Shown piece by piece: positions 17,802-27,695 of a stretch of 64,000 nt of DNA; the first letter of the stretch is position 1, and each line of letters begins with the position of its first letter. The notes under the pieces were generated by a model that made no database searches, was not told the DNA's origin, and was given only the letters and a program-made list of their open reading frames with translations. Made by a program: the position numbers and the translations under genes. The DNA is taken from NCBI RefSeq assembly GCF_029626025.1, contig NZ_JARUBF010000001.1, positions 2,728,001-2,792,000 on the forward strand, in the 5' to 3' direction. This stretch comes from Solwaraspora sp. WMMD406. Its GTDB lineage: Bacteria > Actinomycetota > Actinomycetes > Mycobacteriales > Micromonosporaceae.

Positions 17802-18117
17802 GGCGGCTCCTTCCGTACCTGACCCGATGTGCTCCCGACCGCCGTCCGGAGATCGATCCCGTACCGGCGGCCGATGAGCGACCCGGTCGTGCCTGCGTCG
17901 TCTGTCCGTTGCTGTCTACCCATCCTGCTCCCTCATTACGCATTCCCGCAGACAACTCGAATTTTTGTCCGCATTTGACGGTAATGTGGCGTGGCGGAAA
18001 GGGGAGCGTGTGTCCTGTCTGCCGGAGCCAACCCGGTCGCCCACACCCCCGTGTCGTCCTGTACTCTTGTCCCGTCGCCAAGCGGCCGGAGATCGTCCGC
18101 CGTTGGCTACGCCGCAG
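17802..18117. other. Intergenic region upstream of tRNA-Asn
   Basis: 316 bases without a supported gene. It has a locally AT-richer patch (about 17935-17990, including AATTTTTG and TTTGACGG) that could hold promoters for the reverse membrane-protein gene and the forward tRNA. A possible -10 TACTCT lies at 18062-18067. Confidence 0.4.
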
Positions 18118-18190
18118 TCCCCCGTAGCTCAATTGGCAGAGCAGCCGGCTGTTAACCGGCAGGTTTTTGGTTCGAGTCCAAACGGGGGAG
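18118..18190 (+). tRNA. tRNA-Asn (anticodon GTT)
   Basis: A full cloverleaf: acceptor TCCCCCG (18118-18124) pairs with CGGGGGA (18183-18189). D-arm GCTC/GAGC; anticodon stem GCCGG/CCGGC with anticodon GTT at 18151-18153; T-arm TTTGG/CCAAA with loop TTCGAGT. The discriminator is G and CCA is not encoded. Confidence 0.97.
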
Positions 18191-18200
18191 CTTCCACGCG

Positions 18201-19289
<1,089 letters not shown>

Positions 19290-19374
19290 CGGTCCTCCGG
19301 CGGCAAGCCCTCGCCGAGGCGCGGGACCGTGCCGCGTCACCGATCCCTTTGACGGGATAGGATTCCGACGCTGA

Positions 19375-19448
19375 GGGGCGGTAGCTCAGCCGGTTAGAGC
19401 AGGGGACTCATAATCCCTCGGTCGCGGGTTCGAGCCCCGCCCGCCCCA
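19375..19448 (+). tRNA. tRNA-Met (anticodon CAT, elongator type)
   Basis: Acceptor GGGGCGG (19375-19381) pairs with CCGCCCC (19441-19447). The anticodon stem GGGGA/TCCCT has loop CTCATAA, and the T-arm is GCGGG/CCCGC. The CTCATAA loop and lack of three G-C pairs in the anticodon stem argue for elongator Met rather than initiator; lysidine-type tRNA-Ile cannot be fully excluded from anticodon alone. Confidence 0.93.
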
Positions 19449-19576
19449 CTTCGTTGGTAGCGCGTGAAGGTGCGGACCCGGCACCCGATTCCGGCAGGAG
19501 ACGCCGTTCGTGAGCGGTAGGCGGCGGTAGGCGGCGATCCCGGGGTCGCCGCCTACCGCCGCCGACAGGGTGCGGG

Positions 19577-21010
19577 TCAGGCCGTGCCGAAGAAGGACCT
19601 GAGCGCGGGCACCCTGCGGATGAGGAGCTGGTCCAGCGCCAGGATGACGAGCAGCGAGAGACCGAACAACGGTAGGAAGACGCCGAGTACGACCATCGCG
19701 GCGAGTAGCGTCCAGTTGCCCCAGATCGGGAGTTTCGCCCGTGGTGCGGCGAGGCCGGAGGCCGTGGCCCGCCGGGTCCACCACATCATGGGCCCGGTGA
19801 CGCACATGAAGATCACGGCGAGGCAGAAGAGCGTGGACATGATCGTGTTGAAGGTGCCGAGGCGACGCCCTTCGTGCAGGGCGATGCCTTGCGAGACCAC
19901 CTTCGCCATGGCGCTGTAGTCGTCGTAGCCGTACTCGCCGACCACCTCGCCGCTGTACTGGTCGACGTGAATCGTCGTCTCTTTGGTCACGTCGGATTCG
20001 GCGGGGTTGCCGACGTCGTACCACTGGCTGCTCATCACGCTGAACACGCCGGTCTCGCCCTCGGGATACAGGACGAGGTACGGCCCGGGGGCGCCCAGCG
20101 CCTGGGCCGCGCTGACCGCCCGGTCGATCGAGATCGGGGTGCCGCTGCCGGTGCTGCTGCCTTGCGGGGCGTTGCCGGAAGCCCAGCCGGCGGGAGCCGA
20201 CTGACCGTCGGCGTCTTCGATCTGCTGCCGGATGGTGGACTCGGCGCCGGGGTCCGCGCCCCAGAGTCCGGAGCCGGAGTCGACGGCGATCTGCTGGGCC
20301 TGGGCGCCCCAGAAACCGGTCCAGGGCAGGCCGGAGACGACGAGCAGCAGGATGCCGAGGCCGACGGGGAGCCCGACGAGGGCGTGGTAGCTGCGGAGCC
20401 GGGCCCCGCGCTTGCCTTTGGCCTGTGCGCCGCTGCGGGCGCGGCGGCCGAGGAAGAAGATGATGAACCCGGTGATGGTCAGCACGATGGCCCAGGAGGC
20501 GCCGAGTTCGACGATGCGGTCGCCGACGCCGTCCTCGCCGATGAGCAGGTCGCCGTGGATGCGTTCGGCCCAGGTGGAGATGAGCTGGTCCTGGCTGAGC
20601 TCGCCGGTGACCGTGGCGGTGTAGGGGTCGACGTAGATGTTGGTGCTGCCGCCGTCGTCGAGTCCGGCGACGAAGAGAGTCGCCCGGTCGCCGGTGCCGT
20701 CTTGCACGGACAGGATGGGACGGTCCGGGAACGCCGTGCGAACGGCGGCCTCTTGCTCGGACAGTGCCGTTCGTTGCGCGCCGTCGGCGACCGGGACCTG
20801 CAGCACTCCGGGATGGGTCAGGGAGTCCACCTCGGCCCGGAACATGTAGGTCATGCCGGTGACGGCGAGGCAGAAGAGTACGGGTATGACGAGTATCGAT
20901 CCGTAGAAGTGCCAGCGCCAGAACGCGGCGAACCAGTTGGTCTTCCGCGGTCGGGCCAGGGACGACGGCGACTCCCCGGAGGTCGGCGTCTCGGTTTCTG
21001 TGGCGGTCAT
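19577..21010 (-). CDS. PepSY-associated membrane protein
   Basis: About 477 residues with four main transmembrane helices and PepSY repeats in the extracytoplasmic loops. Visible motifs include FWRWHFYGSILVIPVLFCLAVTG near the N-terminus, TWAERIHGDLLIGEDG and RLRSYHALVGLPVG with the paired histidines of this family. Such proteins are often encoded beside siderophore genes and some are ferric reductases (FoxB/PiuB type). The ATG at 21010 follows AGAAGGG; a GTG at 21037 would add nine residues. It diverges from the DUF5134-like gene and may belong functionally with the metal-acquisition locus. Confidence 0.8.
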   Translation of the reverse strand: MTATETETPTSGESPSSLARPRKTNWFAAFWRWHFYGSILVIPVLFCLAVTGMTYMFRAEVDSLTHPGVLQVPVADGAQRTALSEQEAAVRTAFPDRPILSVQDGTGDRATLFVAGLDDGGSTNIYVDPYTATVTGELSQDQLISTWAERIHGDLLIGEDGVGDRIVELGASWAIVLTITGFIIFFLGRRARSGAQAKGKRGARLRSYHALVGLPVGLGILLLVVSGLPWTGFWGAQAQQIAVDSGSGLWGADPGAESTIRQQIEDADGQSAPAGWASGNAPQGSSTGSGTPISIDRAVSAAQALGAPGPYLVLYPEGETGVFSVMSSQWYDVGNPAESDVTKETTIHVDQYSGEVVGEYGYDDYSAMAKVVSQGIALHEGRRLGTFNTIMSTLFCLAVIFMCVTGPMMWWTRRATASGLAAPRAKLPIWGNWTLLAAMVVLGVFLPLFGLSLLVILALDQLLIRRVPALRSFFGTA

Positions 21011-21057
21011 CGAGGCTGGCCCTTCTCTGGTCGGCACGTTGTTCGCAGGGGAAACCT

Positions 21058-21678
21058 GTGGTACTAGCTAGAGTCGTGCTGGAGACGCCGTGGGTTCCCG
21101 TATTGACGGTCGTATTTTTGTTGACCGGGCTCTTCTGCGTCGGCGACCTCGTCGTCCGTCGCCGTGGCGTGCCGCGCGAGCAGGCGTTCTCCGACGCCGA
21201 GCTGATCGACATCAATCACGCCGTGATGAGCGCCGCGATGATCCTGATGGCCTGGCTGATGGTCGATGGCGTATTCGCCTGGGCGCAGGTCGCCATCTTC
21301 GGCATCCTTGCGTTCGCGTTGCTGCCCGCGTACCTGCGGGCGCGTGGCAGATCGGAGCGGGTGGACGTGCTGGGCCACGCCACGCAGAACCTGGCGATGA
21401 TCTGGATGCTCGCGGCGATGCCGACACTGATGTCGGAGATGGGGATCGGCGGCGGCTCCGGGCACGCGCACGGGGTGGCCGCCGCTGGCGCGGTGCCCAC
21501 GCCGACCCCGGCGTGGGCGGACATGACGAACGTCGCCTTCGTGGTCGTGAGCGCGATCGGGGCGCTGTGGTGGCTGTACCGGGCCGCGACGACGAGATCC
21601 GGCCACCGGCTACATCTGCTGGGCTACGCCGTCATGGGTGCCGGCATGGGCACGATGCTGTTGCTCATGAACAGCTGA
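21058..21678 (+). CDS. DUF5134-like membrane protein
   Basis: A 206-residue integral membrane protein with six hydrophobic segments. It has conserved-looking INHAVMSAAMILM and GHATQNLAMIWMLAAMPTLM, the His-x-x-Met patterns of the actinobacterial DUF5134 family. Those His/Met pairs could bind a metal, often suggested as copper, but this is unproven. It is divergent from the PepSY gene and convergent with the MFS exporter. The exact start is uncertain; GTG at 21058 is the most upstream. Confidence 0.65.
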   Translation: MVLARVVLETPWVPVLTVVFLLTGLFCVGDLVVRRRGVPREQAFSDAELIDINHAVMSAAMILMAWLMVDGVFAWAQVAIFGILAFALLPAYLRARGRSERVDVLGHATQNLAMIWMLAAMPTLMSEMGIGGGSGHAHGVAAAGAVPTPTPAWADMTNVAFVVVSAIGALWWLYRAATTRSGHRLHLLGYAVMGAGMGTMLLLMNS

Positions 21679-21743
21679 GACCCGCCGCCGGTACGCTCGC
21701 CGGCCGTCGACGCGGTCATGGCGGCGCGCCGACGGTCCGGAAG

Positions 21744-22967
21744 TCAACGGGGCGTCGTGAAGCCGCGGGATGAGGGCACCAGCGCTGCGGCGGCCGGCGC
21801 GGCGAAACAGACCACGGTGCAGACGGCGAGGACCACGGTGGCACCGAACTGGTCGATCGCGGGGGCGATGAGCGCGAGCCCGACCGGTGCGAGACCGTAG
21901 GAGAGCAGGAAGTCCAGGGACGAGACCCGGGCGAGTTTGGCGGGTTCGATCTCGCGCTGGGTGGCGGTGAACCACGGTACGTTGAACAGCTCGATGCCGA
22001 TGCCGGCGACCACGTACGCGGCGATGATCACTCCGGGGTGCACCGGCAGGAGCAGGCTCAGCGGCGCGAACCCGTAGAGCCCGAGTCCGACGAGCGCGGA
22101 CCAGCCCTGGGCTCGGGGCCGCCATCTCGCGATGATCACCGCGCCGACGAGCGCACCGATGGTGTACGTGGTCATCGCGGCGGCCAGCACGGCCTCGTTG
22201 TCGTAGCGGTCCCGGCTGACCATCGGCAGAACGACGAAGGTGGCCGAGTATCCGGTAGTGATCACTGCGGTCAGCGCGGCCAGGCCGGCGAGGAACCATG
22301 GGTGCCTGCGGGCCTCGCGTACGCCGTCGACGAACTCGGCCAGGATGCGCGGTCGCGTACCCGACGGCACGAACGAGCCGGCACCGGCGGGCGGGATCAG
22401 CGCGGCTGCCAGCCACAGCGCGCCGATGCCCCACAGCAGCACCGGGGTGGCGACGACCGCCGCGAGCAGGACGGTGAGAGTGGGTGCCACCAGGGTGGTG
22501 ACTCGGACCGCGAGGGTGATCGCGGCGTTGGCCTGCTGCCGCTGCGGCTCGGCGACCACTTCGGCGGTCAGCGCCTGGAATGCCGGGCGGCACGCGCCCT
22601 GCCCGGCACCCATCACCGCCGCCGCTGCTGCTGCCAGCAGCAGTGACCGGTCCAGGCTCATCGCCATCACGGGTGCGGCGAGGGCGGCCATCAGCCCGGA
22701 CCACAGCACTGTCTGTCGTCGGGAATACCGGTCGGCGAGCACGCCGCCGACCGGCACGGCGGCGAGAAAGCCCACCGTACGGGTGGCCAGGAGAACTCCG
22801 AGCCCGACCGCGGTCAGCGACCGGTCGAGTACCGCCAGCCCGAGGATGAACGGCAGCGCCCATGTCGCCACGCCGGAGGCCATCGTGCCGGTCCACAACC
22901 GGACGAAGGACGGGCTGCGCAGCAGGGACTTCGGGGCGGACCGGGTCTCGACCGCGTCGTCGAGCAT
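21744..22967 (-). CDS. MFS exporter (EntS-like, metallophore export)
   Basis: A 407-residue 12-helix transporter. It carries the MFS loop-2-3 signature GGVLADRYSRRQTVLWSG (about residues 72-89) and the early SFVRLWTGTMASGVATWALP typical of the enterobactin-exporter group. The gene lies directly downstream of the FecBCD-type uptake genes but has its own Zur-like box (22992-23007), 25 bases upstream of its ATG. It probably exports the apo-metallophore made by the neighbouring enzymes. In the EDDS system of Amycolatopsis an exporter of this kind is part of the cluster (from memory). Confidence 0.8.
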   Translation of the reverse strand: MLDDAVETRSAPKSLLRSPSFVRLWTGTMASGVATWALPFILGLAVLDRSLTAVGLGVLLATRTVGFLAAVPVGGVLADRYSRRQTVLWSGLMAALAAPVMAMSLDRSLLLAAAAAAVMGAGQGACRPAFQALTAEVVAEPQRQQANAAITLAVRVTTLVAPTLTVLLAAVVATPVLLWGIGALWLAAALIPPAGAGSFVPSGTRPRILAEFVDGVREARRHPWFLAGLAALTAVITTGYSATFVVLPMVSRDRYDNEAVLAAAMTTYTIGALVGAVIIARWRPRAQGWSALVGLGLYGFAPLSLLLPVHPGVIIAAYVVAGIGIELFNVPWFTATQREIEPAKLARVSSLDFLLSYGLAPVGLALIAPAIDQFGATVVLAVCTVVCFAAPAAAALVPSSRGFTTPR

Positions 22968-22991
22968 GTGCGTCGACCTCCCGTCGTTGAT

Positions 22992-23007
22992 ACGAAAACC
23001 ATTCTCA
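22992..23007. promoter_or_regulatory. Zur-like box A (upstream of the MFS gene)
   Basis: ACGAAAACCATTCTCA, 25 bases before the MFS ATG and overlapping the stop of the ABC ATPase gene. It matches the actinobacterial Zur consensus TGAAAATGATTTTCA at 11 of 15 positions. It fits the same degenerate 16-mer as box B (ACGARAACYATTYTCA). Confidence 0.6.
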
Positions 23008-23814
23008 ATGAGGTACCGGTGGCGTTGCCCTCGTCATGTCCGAGGCGGAGACCGTCAGATAGGTGATCCGGAGGATGCCGGTGGCGGGCTCGCGGTCGGT
23101 GAGCACGGTGACGCCGTAGACCGACTCGATCAGGTCGGAGGTCAGTACGGTCTCCGGTGCGCCGGCGGCGACCACCTGCCCGTGATCGAGGACGACGACG
23201 TGGTCGCAGTAGCGGGCGGCGAGGTTGAGATCGTGCAGGGCGACGACGCAGGTGACCTCCAGTGATCCCAACAGGTCGAGGAGTTCGAGCTGGTGGCGGA
23301 TGTCGAGATGATTGGTGGGTTCGTCGAGCAGGATCTCTCGAGGCTCTTGGGCGAGAGCACGGGCGAGTTGGGCGCGCTGCTTCTCCCCTCCCGAGAGGGT
23401 GTGCCAGCTCTGGTGCTGTTTGTCGGCGACGTCGGCCCGTTCCAACGCGGCGTCGATGATCCGCTGATCGTGCTCGGTCAGCCCGTCGAAGCGACCTCGG
23501 AACGGCGTACGGCCGAGTTCCACGACCTGACGGACGCTGACGCGGTTGTGGGCGGTCACGTCCTGTTCGACGACGGCGAGCCGCCGGGCGAGCACGCGAC
23601 GGCTGAGCCCGCGCAGGCTGGTGTCGTCGTATCGGACGAGTCCGGTGTCGGGGCGGCGCAACCCGGCGAGCAGGCGCAGCAGCGTGGACTTGCCCGAGCC
23701 GTTGGGCCCGAGGAGTCCGACGATCTTCCCGTCGTGGGCCGCCATTTCGATGTTGTCCAAGAGCCGGTGGCCCTTGACCGACCAGGAGAGATCGGTGGCG
23801 GTGATGCGGCCCAT
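23005..23814 (-). CDS. FecE-type ABC transporter ATP-binding protein
   Basis: A 269-residue ATPase. Walker A GPNGSGKST at residues 36-44, signature LSGGEKQRAQLARAL, Walker B REILLDEPTNHLD and the switch His in VALHDLN are all present, so it should be active. Family members energise uptake of metal-siderophore complexes. Its start codon overlaps the permease gene by one base (23814). With the permease and binding protein it forms a complete FecBCDE-like importer. Confidence 0.9.
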   Translation of the reverse strand: MGRITATDLSWSVKGHRLLDNIEMAAHDGKIVGLLGPNGSGKSTLLRLLAGLRRPDTGLVRYDDTSLRGLSRRVLARRLAVVEQDVTAHNRVSVRQVVELGRTPFRGRFDGLTEHDQRIIDAALERADVADKQHQSWHTLSGGEKQRAQLARALAQEPREILLDEPTNHLDIRHQLELLDLLGSLEVTCVVALHDLNLAARYCDHVVVLDHGQVVAAGAPETVLTSDLIESVYGVTVLTDREPATGILRITYLTVSASDMTRATPPVPH

Positions 23815-24911
23815 TAGGACTCCAGACGCTTCAGGACCAGGGCGAAGGCGGGCGCGCCGAGAAGTGCGGTGATGACGCCCGCCGGCAGTTCATGAGGCGT
23901 GAACGCGGTCCGCGCGAACGTGTCCACCCAGATGAGGAGGATGGCGCCGGTGATCGCGGACAGGGGAAGCAGCGAACGATGCATCGGGCTCACCAGGATG
24001 CGGACGGCGTGCGGGACGAGCAGCCCGATGAAGCCGATCGCGCCGGAGGCCGCCACGGCGGCGGCCGTGATGAGAGCGGTCAGCACCATCAACCAGACGC
24101 GGGCGGCAGTGACGTTGATCCCCAGGGCGGTGGCGGAGTCCCAGCCGAACGTGACGGCGTCCAGGGCCGGCGCGAAGAACTGGATGGCGAGCACTCCGAC
24201 CAGGACGATCACGATGGTGACGGTCACACCCTCCCACCTGGCGCCCGCGAGGGTGCCGAGCAGCCAGTAGGTGAAGCCGCGGGTGGAGTTCGCGTCCCCG
24301 CTGACCATGAGGATGAGCGAGGTGACCGCCGCGAAGAACTGGGACACGAGTACGCCGGTGAGCACCACCCGGGTAGGGCTGGCGACGCGCCCCCCACCGA
24401 GCAGCACCAGCAGCAGGCCGAAAGCGACCAGACCGCCGGCGAAAGCTCCGGTCGAGAGGGAGATGCCTCCGCCGATGCCCAGCAGGAGGACGGCCACCGC
24501 GCCGGTCGAGGCGCCGGAGGAGACTCCCAGCAGGTACGGGTCGGCCAGCGGATTTCTGGTGATCGCTTGCAGCACCGCGCCCGAAACCGCCAACGCCGTG
24601 CCGACGACGGCGGCCAACAACACACGCGGGAAGCGCGACTCCCAGATCAGCGCGTCCAGCAGTTTCGGCAGTGGCGGCGTCGGGGCGATCCCGCCCAGGC
24701 CGACATGTCGCAGGATCGTGGAGACGACATCGAGGAAGCCGATGTCCGCGCTGCCGAACAGGGACGCCGCGACGATCGAGACCGGCAGCCCGGCTGCGGC
24801 CAGCAGGAAGAAGGCCACTGCCGGGGCGCGCCGACGGCGCGCCGGAACCACCTTCTGATCGATGATCGGGTTCTCGGCGCGCCGGATCGTACTGCGTGGG
24901 TTGGCTGTCAT
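23814..24911 (-). CDS. FecCD-family permease
   Basis: A 365-residue polytopic protein (nine to ten helices) with the family stretch LPKLLDALIWESRFPRVLLA and LAVSGAVLQAITRNPLADPY near the N-terminus. GFIGLLVPHAVR near the C-terminus is the cytoplasmic coupling region. A single permease serves the system, so it is probably a homodimer, as in BtuC-type importers. It is placed between the binding protein and ATPase genes. Confidence 0.9.
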   Translation of the reverse strand: MTANPRSTIRRAENPIIDQKVVPARRRRAPAVAFFLLAAAGLPVSIVAASLFGSADIGFLDVVSTILRHVGLGGIAPTPPLPKLLDALIWESRFPRVLLAAVVGTALAVSGAVLQAITRNPLADPYLLGVSSGASTGAVAVLLLGIGGGISLSTGAFAGGLVAFGLLLVLLGGGRVASPTRVVLTGVLVSQFFAAVTSLILMVSGDANSTRGFTYWLLGTLAGARWEGVTVTIVIVLVGVLAIQFFAPALDAVTFGWDSATALGINVTAARVWLMVLTALITAAAVAASGAIGFIGLLVPHAVRILVSPMHRSLLPLSAITGAILLIWVDTFARTAFTPHELPAGVITALLGAPAFALVLKRLES

Positions 24912-24924
24912 GATGGTCGGCTGC

Positions 24925-25950
24925 TCACCGGAACGTGTTCAGGCCTTCGACAAGCGCGGGAACCATGTACACGCTGCCGTAGGAGGGGTCCATCTGGGCG
25001 CCGGGGATGGTGATGAACCGGTCGTCGGCCACTGCGGCCAGATTGCGGGTGAGCGGGTCCTTCTTGAGCAGGTCGATCTTTTCCAACGCGGTGTCGTTGG
25101 GTTCACCCCGGGTCAGATCGGCGAGGATGATCACGTCGGGGTCGCGGGCGGCGACCTCGTCCCAGCTCACCTCGGCCCACTTGGTCGACGCGTCCTCGAA
25201 GATGTTCTCGACCCCGACGAGGTCGGAGACGTGTTGGGGCAGACCGCCGGGACCCGCCGCCCACGGCGTGCCGTCGTAGGTGGAGTAGAACCACAGCACC
25301 TTCAGCGGGGTGTCCTGGCTTTCGATAGTGCTCAGCGCCTCGTCCACCACGGCCTGTTGTTCGGCCGCCAGTTCTTCCCCTGCGGCCGGGACGTCGAAGA
25401 TCGTGCCCAGCTGGCGGTACTCGTCGTACAACATCCTGAAGTCCGCGTCCGCGACGCTGACGTGCAACGTGCAGTCGAGCTCGGTCACGTAGGTCGGCAC
25501 GCCCAACTCATGCAGCTGTTCCCGGTCGCCGGACTGCGCCGCGGTGAGAAAGCTGCCGAAGGAGGTGTAGACGAACTCCGGTTGTGCTTCCAGCAGCTTC
25601 TCGTGGTTGATCGGCTGTCCGTGCGCGGACAGGATCGGGATCTTCTCGTACTGCTCGGCGATGTCTTGCGGCGGCTCGTAGATCTCGTAACCCGATCCGA
25701 CGATCCGGTCGCCGACTCCCAGGTGGATGAGGATCTCGGCAGCTGTCTGGTTCAGCGTGACGACCCGCTGCGGGGCCCTCTCGAATGTCACGTCGGTGCC
25801 GCAGTTCGTGATCGTGAGCGGGTAGCTTGCCGCGCCCGCCCCCGGTGCCGCCGTACGCCTGTCCGCCTCGGAAGACTCGGTACCCGCACAACCCGCGAGC
25901 GCGAGCACCGCCACGGCGGTCATGACACTGGTACCCGTTCTCGTTTTCAT
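24925..25950 (-). CDS. Metallophore-binding lipoprotein (FecB/FhuD-like)
   Basis: A 341-residue protein with a lipoprotein signal: MKTRTGTSVMTAVAVLALAG then Cys. The mature part has the class III binding-protein layout: RVVTLNQTAAEILIHLGVGD, a long connecting helix and EVSWDEVAARDPDVIILADL. The acidic, polar ligand region would suit a metal-aminopolycarboxylate, but the ligand is not determined. ATG at 25950 is chosen because it begins the signal peptide; the ORF extends upstream without one. Its first codons (ATGAAAACGAG) resemble half of the Zur-like box. Confidence 0.85.
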   Translation of the reverse strand: MKTRTGTSVMTAVAVLALAGCAGTESSEADRRTAAPGAGAASYPLTITNCGTDVTFERAPQRVVTLNQTAAEILIHLGVGDRIVGSGYEIYEPPQDIAEQYEKIPILSAHGQPINHEKLLEAQPEFVYTSFGSFLTAAQSGDREQLHELGVPTYVTELDCTLHVSVADADFRMLYDEYRQLGTIFDVPAAGEELAAEQQAVVDEALSTIESQDTPLKVLWFYSTYDGTPWAAGPGGLPQHVSDLVGVENIFEDASTKWAEVSWDEVAARDPDVIILADLTRGEPNDTALEKIDLLKKDPLTRNLAAVADDRFITIPGAQMDPSYGSVYMVPALVEGLNTFR

Positions 25951-26118
25951 TGGAGACAAGCTAGCAGCTCGCGCGCGGGCAACTGAAGGGCCCGGGAGGA
26001 GCTGGGTCACATCAACGGGGATCGAGGTGATGATCGTCGGAAGTCGTGGGCTCGGGCGGGCTGGGGCGACGTTGCCGGCCCGTCGGAGGTGGTGACGAGT
26101 GGACGTCCTTCTATTCTT

Positions 26119-26150
26119 GATCCACATCATGGTCGACCATGATGTGGATC
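26119..26150. promoter_or_regulatory. Perfect 32-bp palindrome
   Basis: GATCCACATCATGGTC (26119-26134) is followed at once by its exact complement (26135-26150). With no spacer it looks like an operator for a dimeric or tetrameric regulator. A hairpin with a TCGA loop ending transcription is an alternative. Confidence 0.75.
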
Positions 26151-26190
26151 TCGGGTCGAGCGGCAAACCTCTGGGCTGGAGCCTCGATCG

Positions 26191-26213
26191 TGATCACCAA
26201 TTTTTAGTGATCA
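26191..26213. promoter_or_regulatory. Inverted repeat TGATCAC-N9-GTGATCA
   Basis: A 7-bp perfect inverted repeat separated by the AT-rich CAATTTTTA, inside the divergent promoter region and 52 bases before the decarboxylase start. Candidate operator for a second regulator. Confidence 0.5.
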
Positions 26214-26229
26214 AAGTCGATCTGACTGT

Positions 26230-26244
26230 TGCAAACGATTATCG
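26230..26244. promoter_or_regulatory. Zur-like box C (upstream of the biosynthetic operon)
   Basis: TGCAAACGATTATCG matches the consensus TGAAAATGATTTTCA at 11 of 15 positions and keeps the dyad around the centre. It lies about 20 bases upstream of the decarboxylase GTG. Confidence 0.5.
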
Positions 26245-26264
26245 GCTGCAGTAAACATGAGGGT

Positions 26265-27659
26265 GTGACCACACCGCGATCAAGCCCGGGAACTCTGCTG
26301 TCCGGAGTCCAGCCCTTCCCGCTTACCGCACTTCGACACCCCGCCGTGGCTACGCTTCTGGACGATCATCGAGCACTGCTTGTCGACCTCCTGGATGGCC
26401 TTGGCTCGCCACTGCACGTCGTGTTACCGGAAGTCTTCGAGGAAAACGTCGCAGCCCTCAGACAGGCGTTCGCCGAGACGGGCGCCGAGGTCGACATCTT
26501 GTTCGCCAAAAAGGCGAACAAGGCCGACTGCTTCGTCAGATCGGCCGCCGTCCTCGGCGTCGGAATCGATGCCGCCAGCACCGCCGAACTGGTCAAAGCC
26601 CTTGCTGGCGGTGTACCCGGACATCGGATCGGCATTTCCGGCCCGGAGAAGGACGACACACTGCACGCTCTCGCCGTCCAGCACGACTGCCTGGTCGCCA
26701 TCGACTCGATCAGCGAACTTCGTAGACTGGCCGCGACCGCGCGGCTCGCGCGTCGACAGGTCAGGGTGCTGCTGCGTGCTCGGACGGAAAGCCAACCGAC
26801 AAGCCGTTTCGGCATGGCCGCCGCCGAGCGCGACGCGGCTGTCGACATGTGTCTGGAACTCACCGAACACGTGAGCTTCCGAGGATTCTCGTTCCACTTG
26901 AACGGCTATTCTCCCGAGGAACGGGCGGCGGCGGCGAACGAGATGATCGAGCACTGCCTCGACGCCAGGCGGCGTGGCGCGCACGCCGCCGAGCTGGTCG
27001 ACATCGGCGGCGGGTTGCCGATGCGCTATGTCGATCCGGGACTCTGGGACGAGTTCGTCCAGCAGAACGAACCTGGCCACTATCACCCGGCCAAGACCTC
27101 CAAGGGCTTGTACTTCTACCCGTACGGAGGTCTTTCTCCCACCCAGGCCGCACGTATGATCATGAGCCACCCGGTCGACGGTGACGAGAGCCTGTCGGCG
27201 AAGGCGGCACGCCACCGCATCCGTTTCATCGTCGAGCCCGGCCGGTCATTGCTGGACCAGGCCGGATTCACGATGTACCGCGTGCAGCAGGTCGACGACC
27301 GGCGGGACACCGACGGATACGCGATCGTCACCGTCACTGGTAACAGTCTGAACCTTTGTGAACAATGGTTCAACACCGACTATCTCCCGGACCCTTTGCT
27401 GCTGTCCGCCCAGTCCGTTGCCGACGAGATGTTCCCGGCCAGTGTCGCGGGTTCGACCTGTCTGGAAAACGACATGGTGACCTGGCGAAAGATCGGGTTT
27501 CCTCGACCCGTACGGCCCGGTGATCAATTGGTCTATCTGAACACCGCCGGCTATCACTCGGACTTCCTTGAATCACGGTTCCATGACACCGCGTTGCCGT
27601 TGAAAGCGGTTCTCCGGCTCGGTGACGCAGCACCGCGTTGGCGTCTGGACGGAATCTGA
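26265..27659 (+). CDS. PLP-dependent decarboxylase, type III fold (Y4yA/DAP-decarboxylase-like)
   Basis: About 464 residues. The alanine-racemase-like barrel carries the PLP lysine in LFAKKANKAD (about residue 83), FHLNGYS, the phosphate loop DIGGGLPMRY and EPGRSLLDQ. A C-terminal beta domain has GSTCLENDM and NTAGYHSDF, matching the Cys-x3-Asp and Tyr positions of lysA/ODC-type enzymes. It resembles Y4yA-family proteins and is functionally comparable to SbnH of staphyloferrin B synthesis. In this locus it would remove the carboxyl group of a diaminopropionate-derived intermediate, giving an ethylenediamine core. The GTG at 26265 is preferred; a TTG at 26229 lies inside the Zur-like box. Confidence 0.8.
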   Translation: MTTPRSSPGTLLSGVQPFPLTALRHPAVATLLDDHRALLVDLLDGLGSPLHVVLPEVFEENVAALRQAFAETGAEVDILFAKKANKADCFVRSAAVLGVGIDAASTAELVKALAGGVPGHRIGISGPEKDDTLHALAVQHDCLVAIDSISELRRLAATARLARRQVRVLLRARTESQPTSRFGMAAAERDAAVDMCLELTEHVSFRGFSFHLNGYSPEERAAAANEMIEHCLDARRRGAHAAELVDIGGGLPMRYVDPGLWDEFVQQNEPGHYHPAKTSKGLYFYPYGGLSPTQAARMIMSHPVDGDESLSAKAARHRIRFIVEPGRSLLDQAGFTMYRVQQVDDRRDTDGYAIVTVTGNSLNLCEQWFNTDYLPDPLLLSAQSVADEMFPASVAGSTCLENDMVTWRKIGFPRPVRPGDQLVYLNTAGYHSDFLESRFHDTALPLKAVLRLGDAAPRWRLDGI

Positions 27660-27695
27660 ATCCAAATCAGCCTCGACCCGAAGGAGAAGTCTCAC

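Larger units (their letters stand above)
25951..26264. other. Divergent regulatory region of the metallophore locus
   Basis: 314 bases between the binding-protein gene and the decarboxylase gene. It contains a perfect 32-bp palindrome (26119-26150), a TGATCAC/GTGATCA inverted repeat (26191-26213) and Zur-like box C (26230-26244). No coding frame is supported. Promoters for both directions must lie here. Confidence 0.7.

Noticed and set aside
19386-21215. A 609-codon reverse frame that covers tRNA-Met and the PepSY gene
   Set aside because: Its first residues (the WGGRGSNPRPRDYES pattern) are a well-known artefact of translating a tRNA-Met gene, and the rest is an out-of-frame shadow of the PepSY gene.
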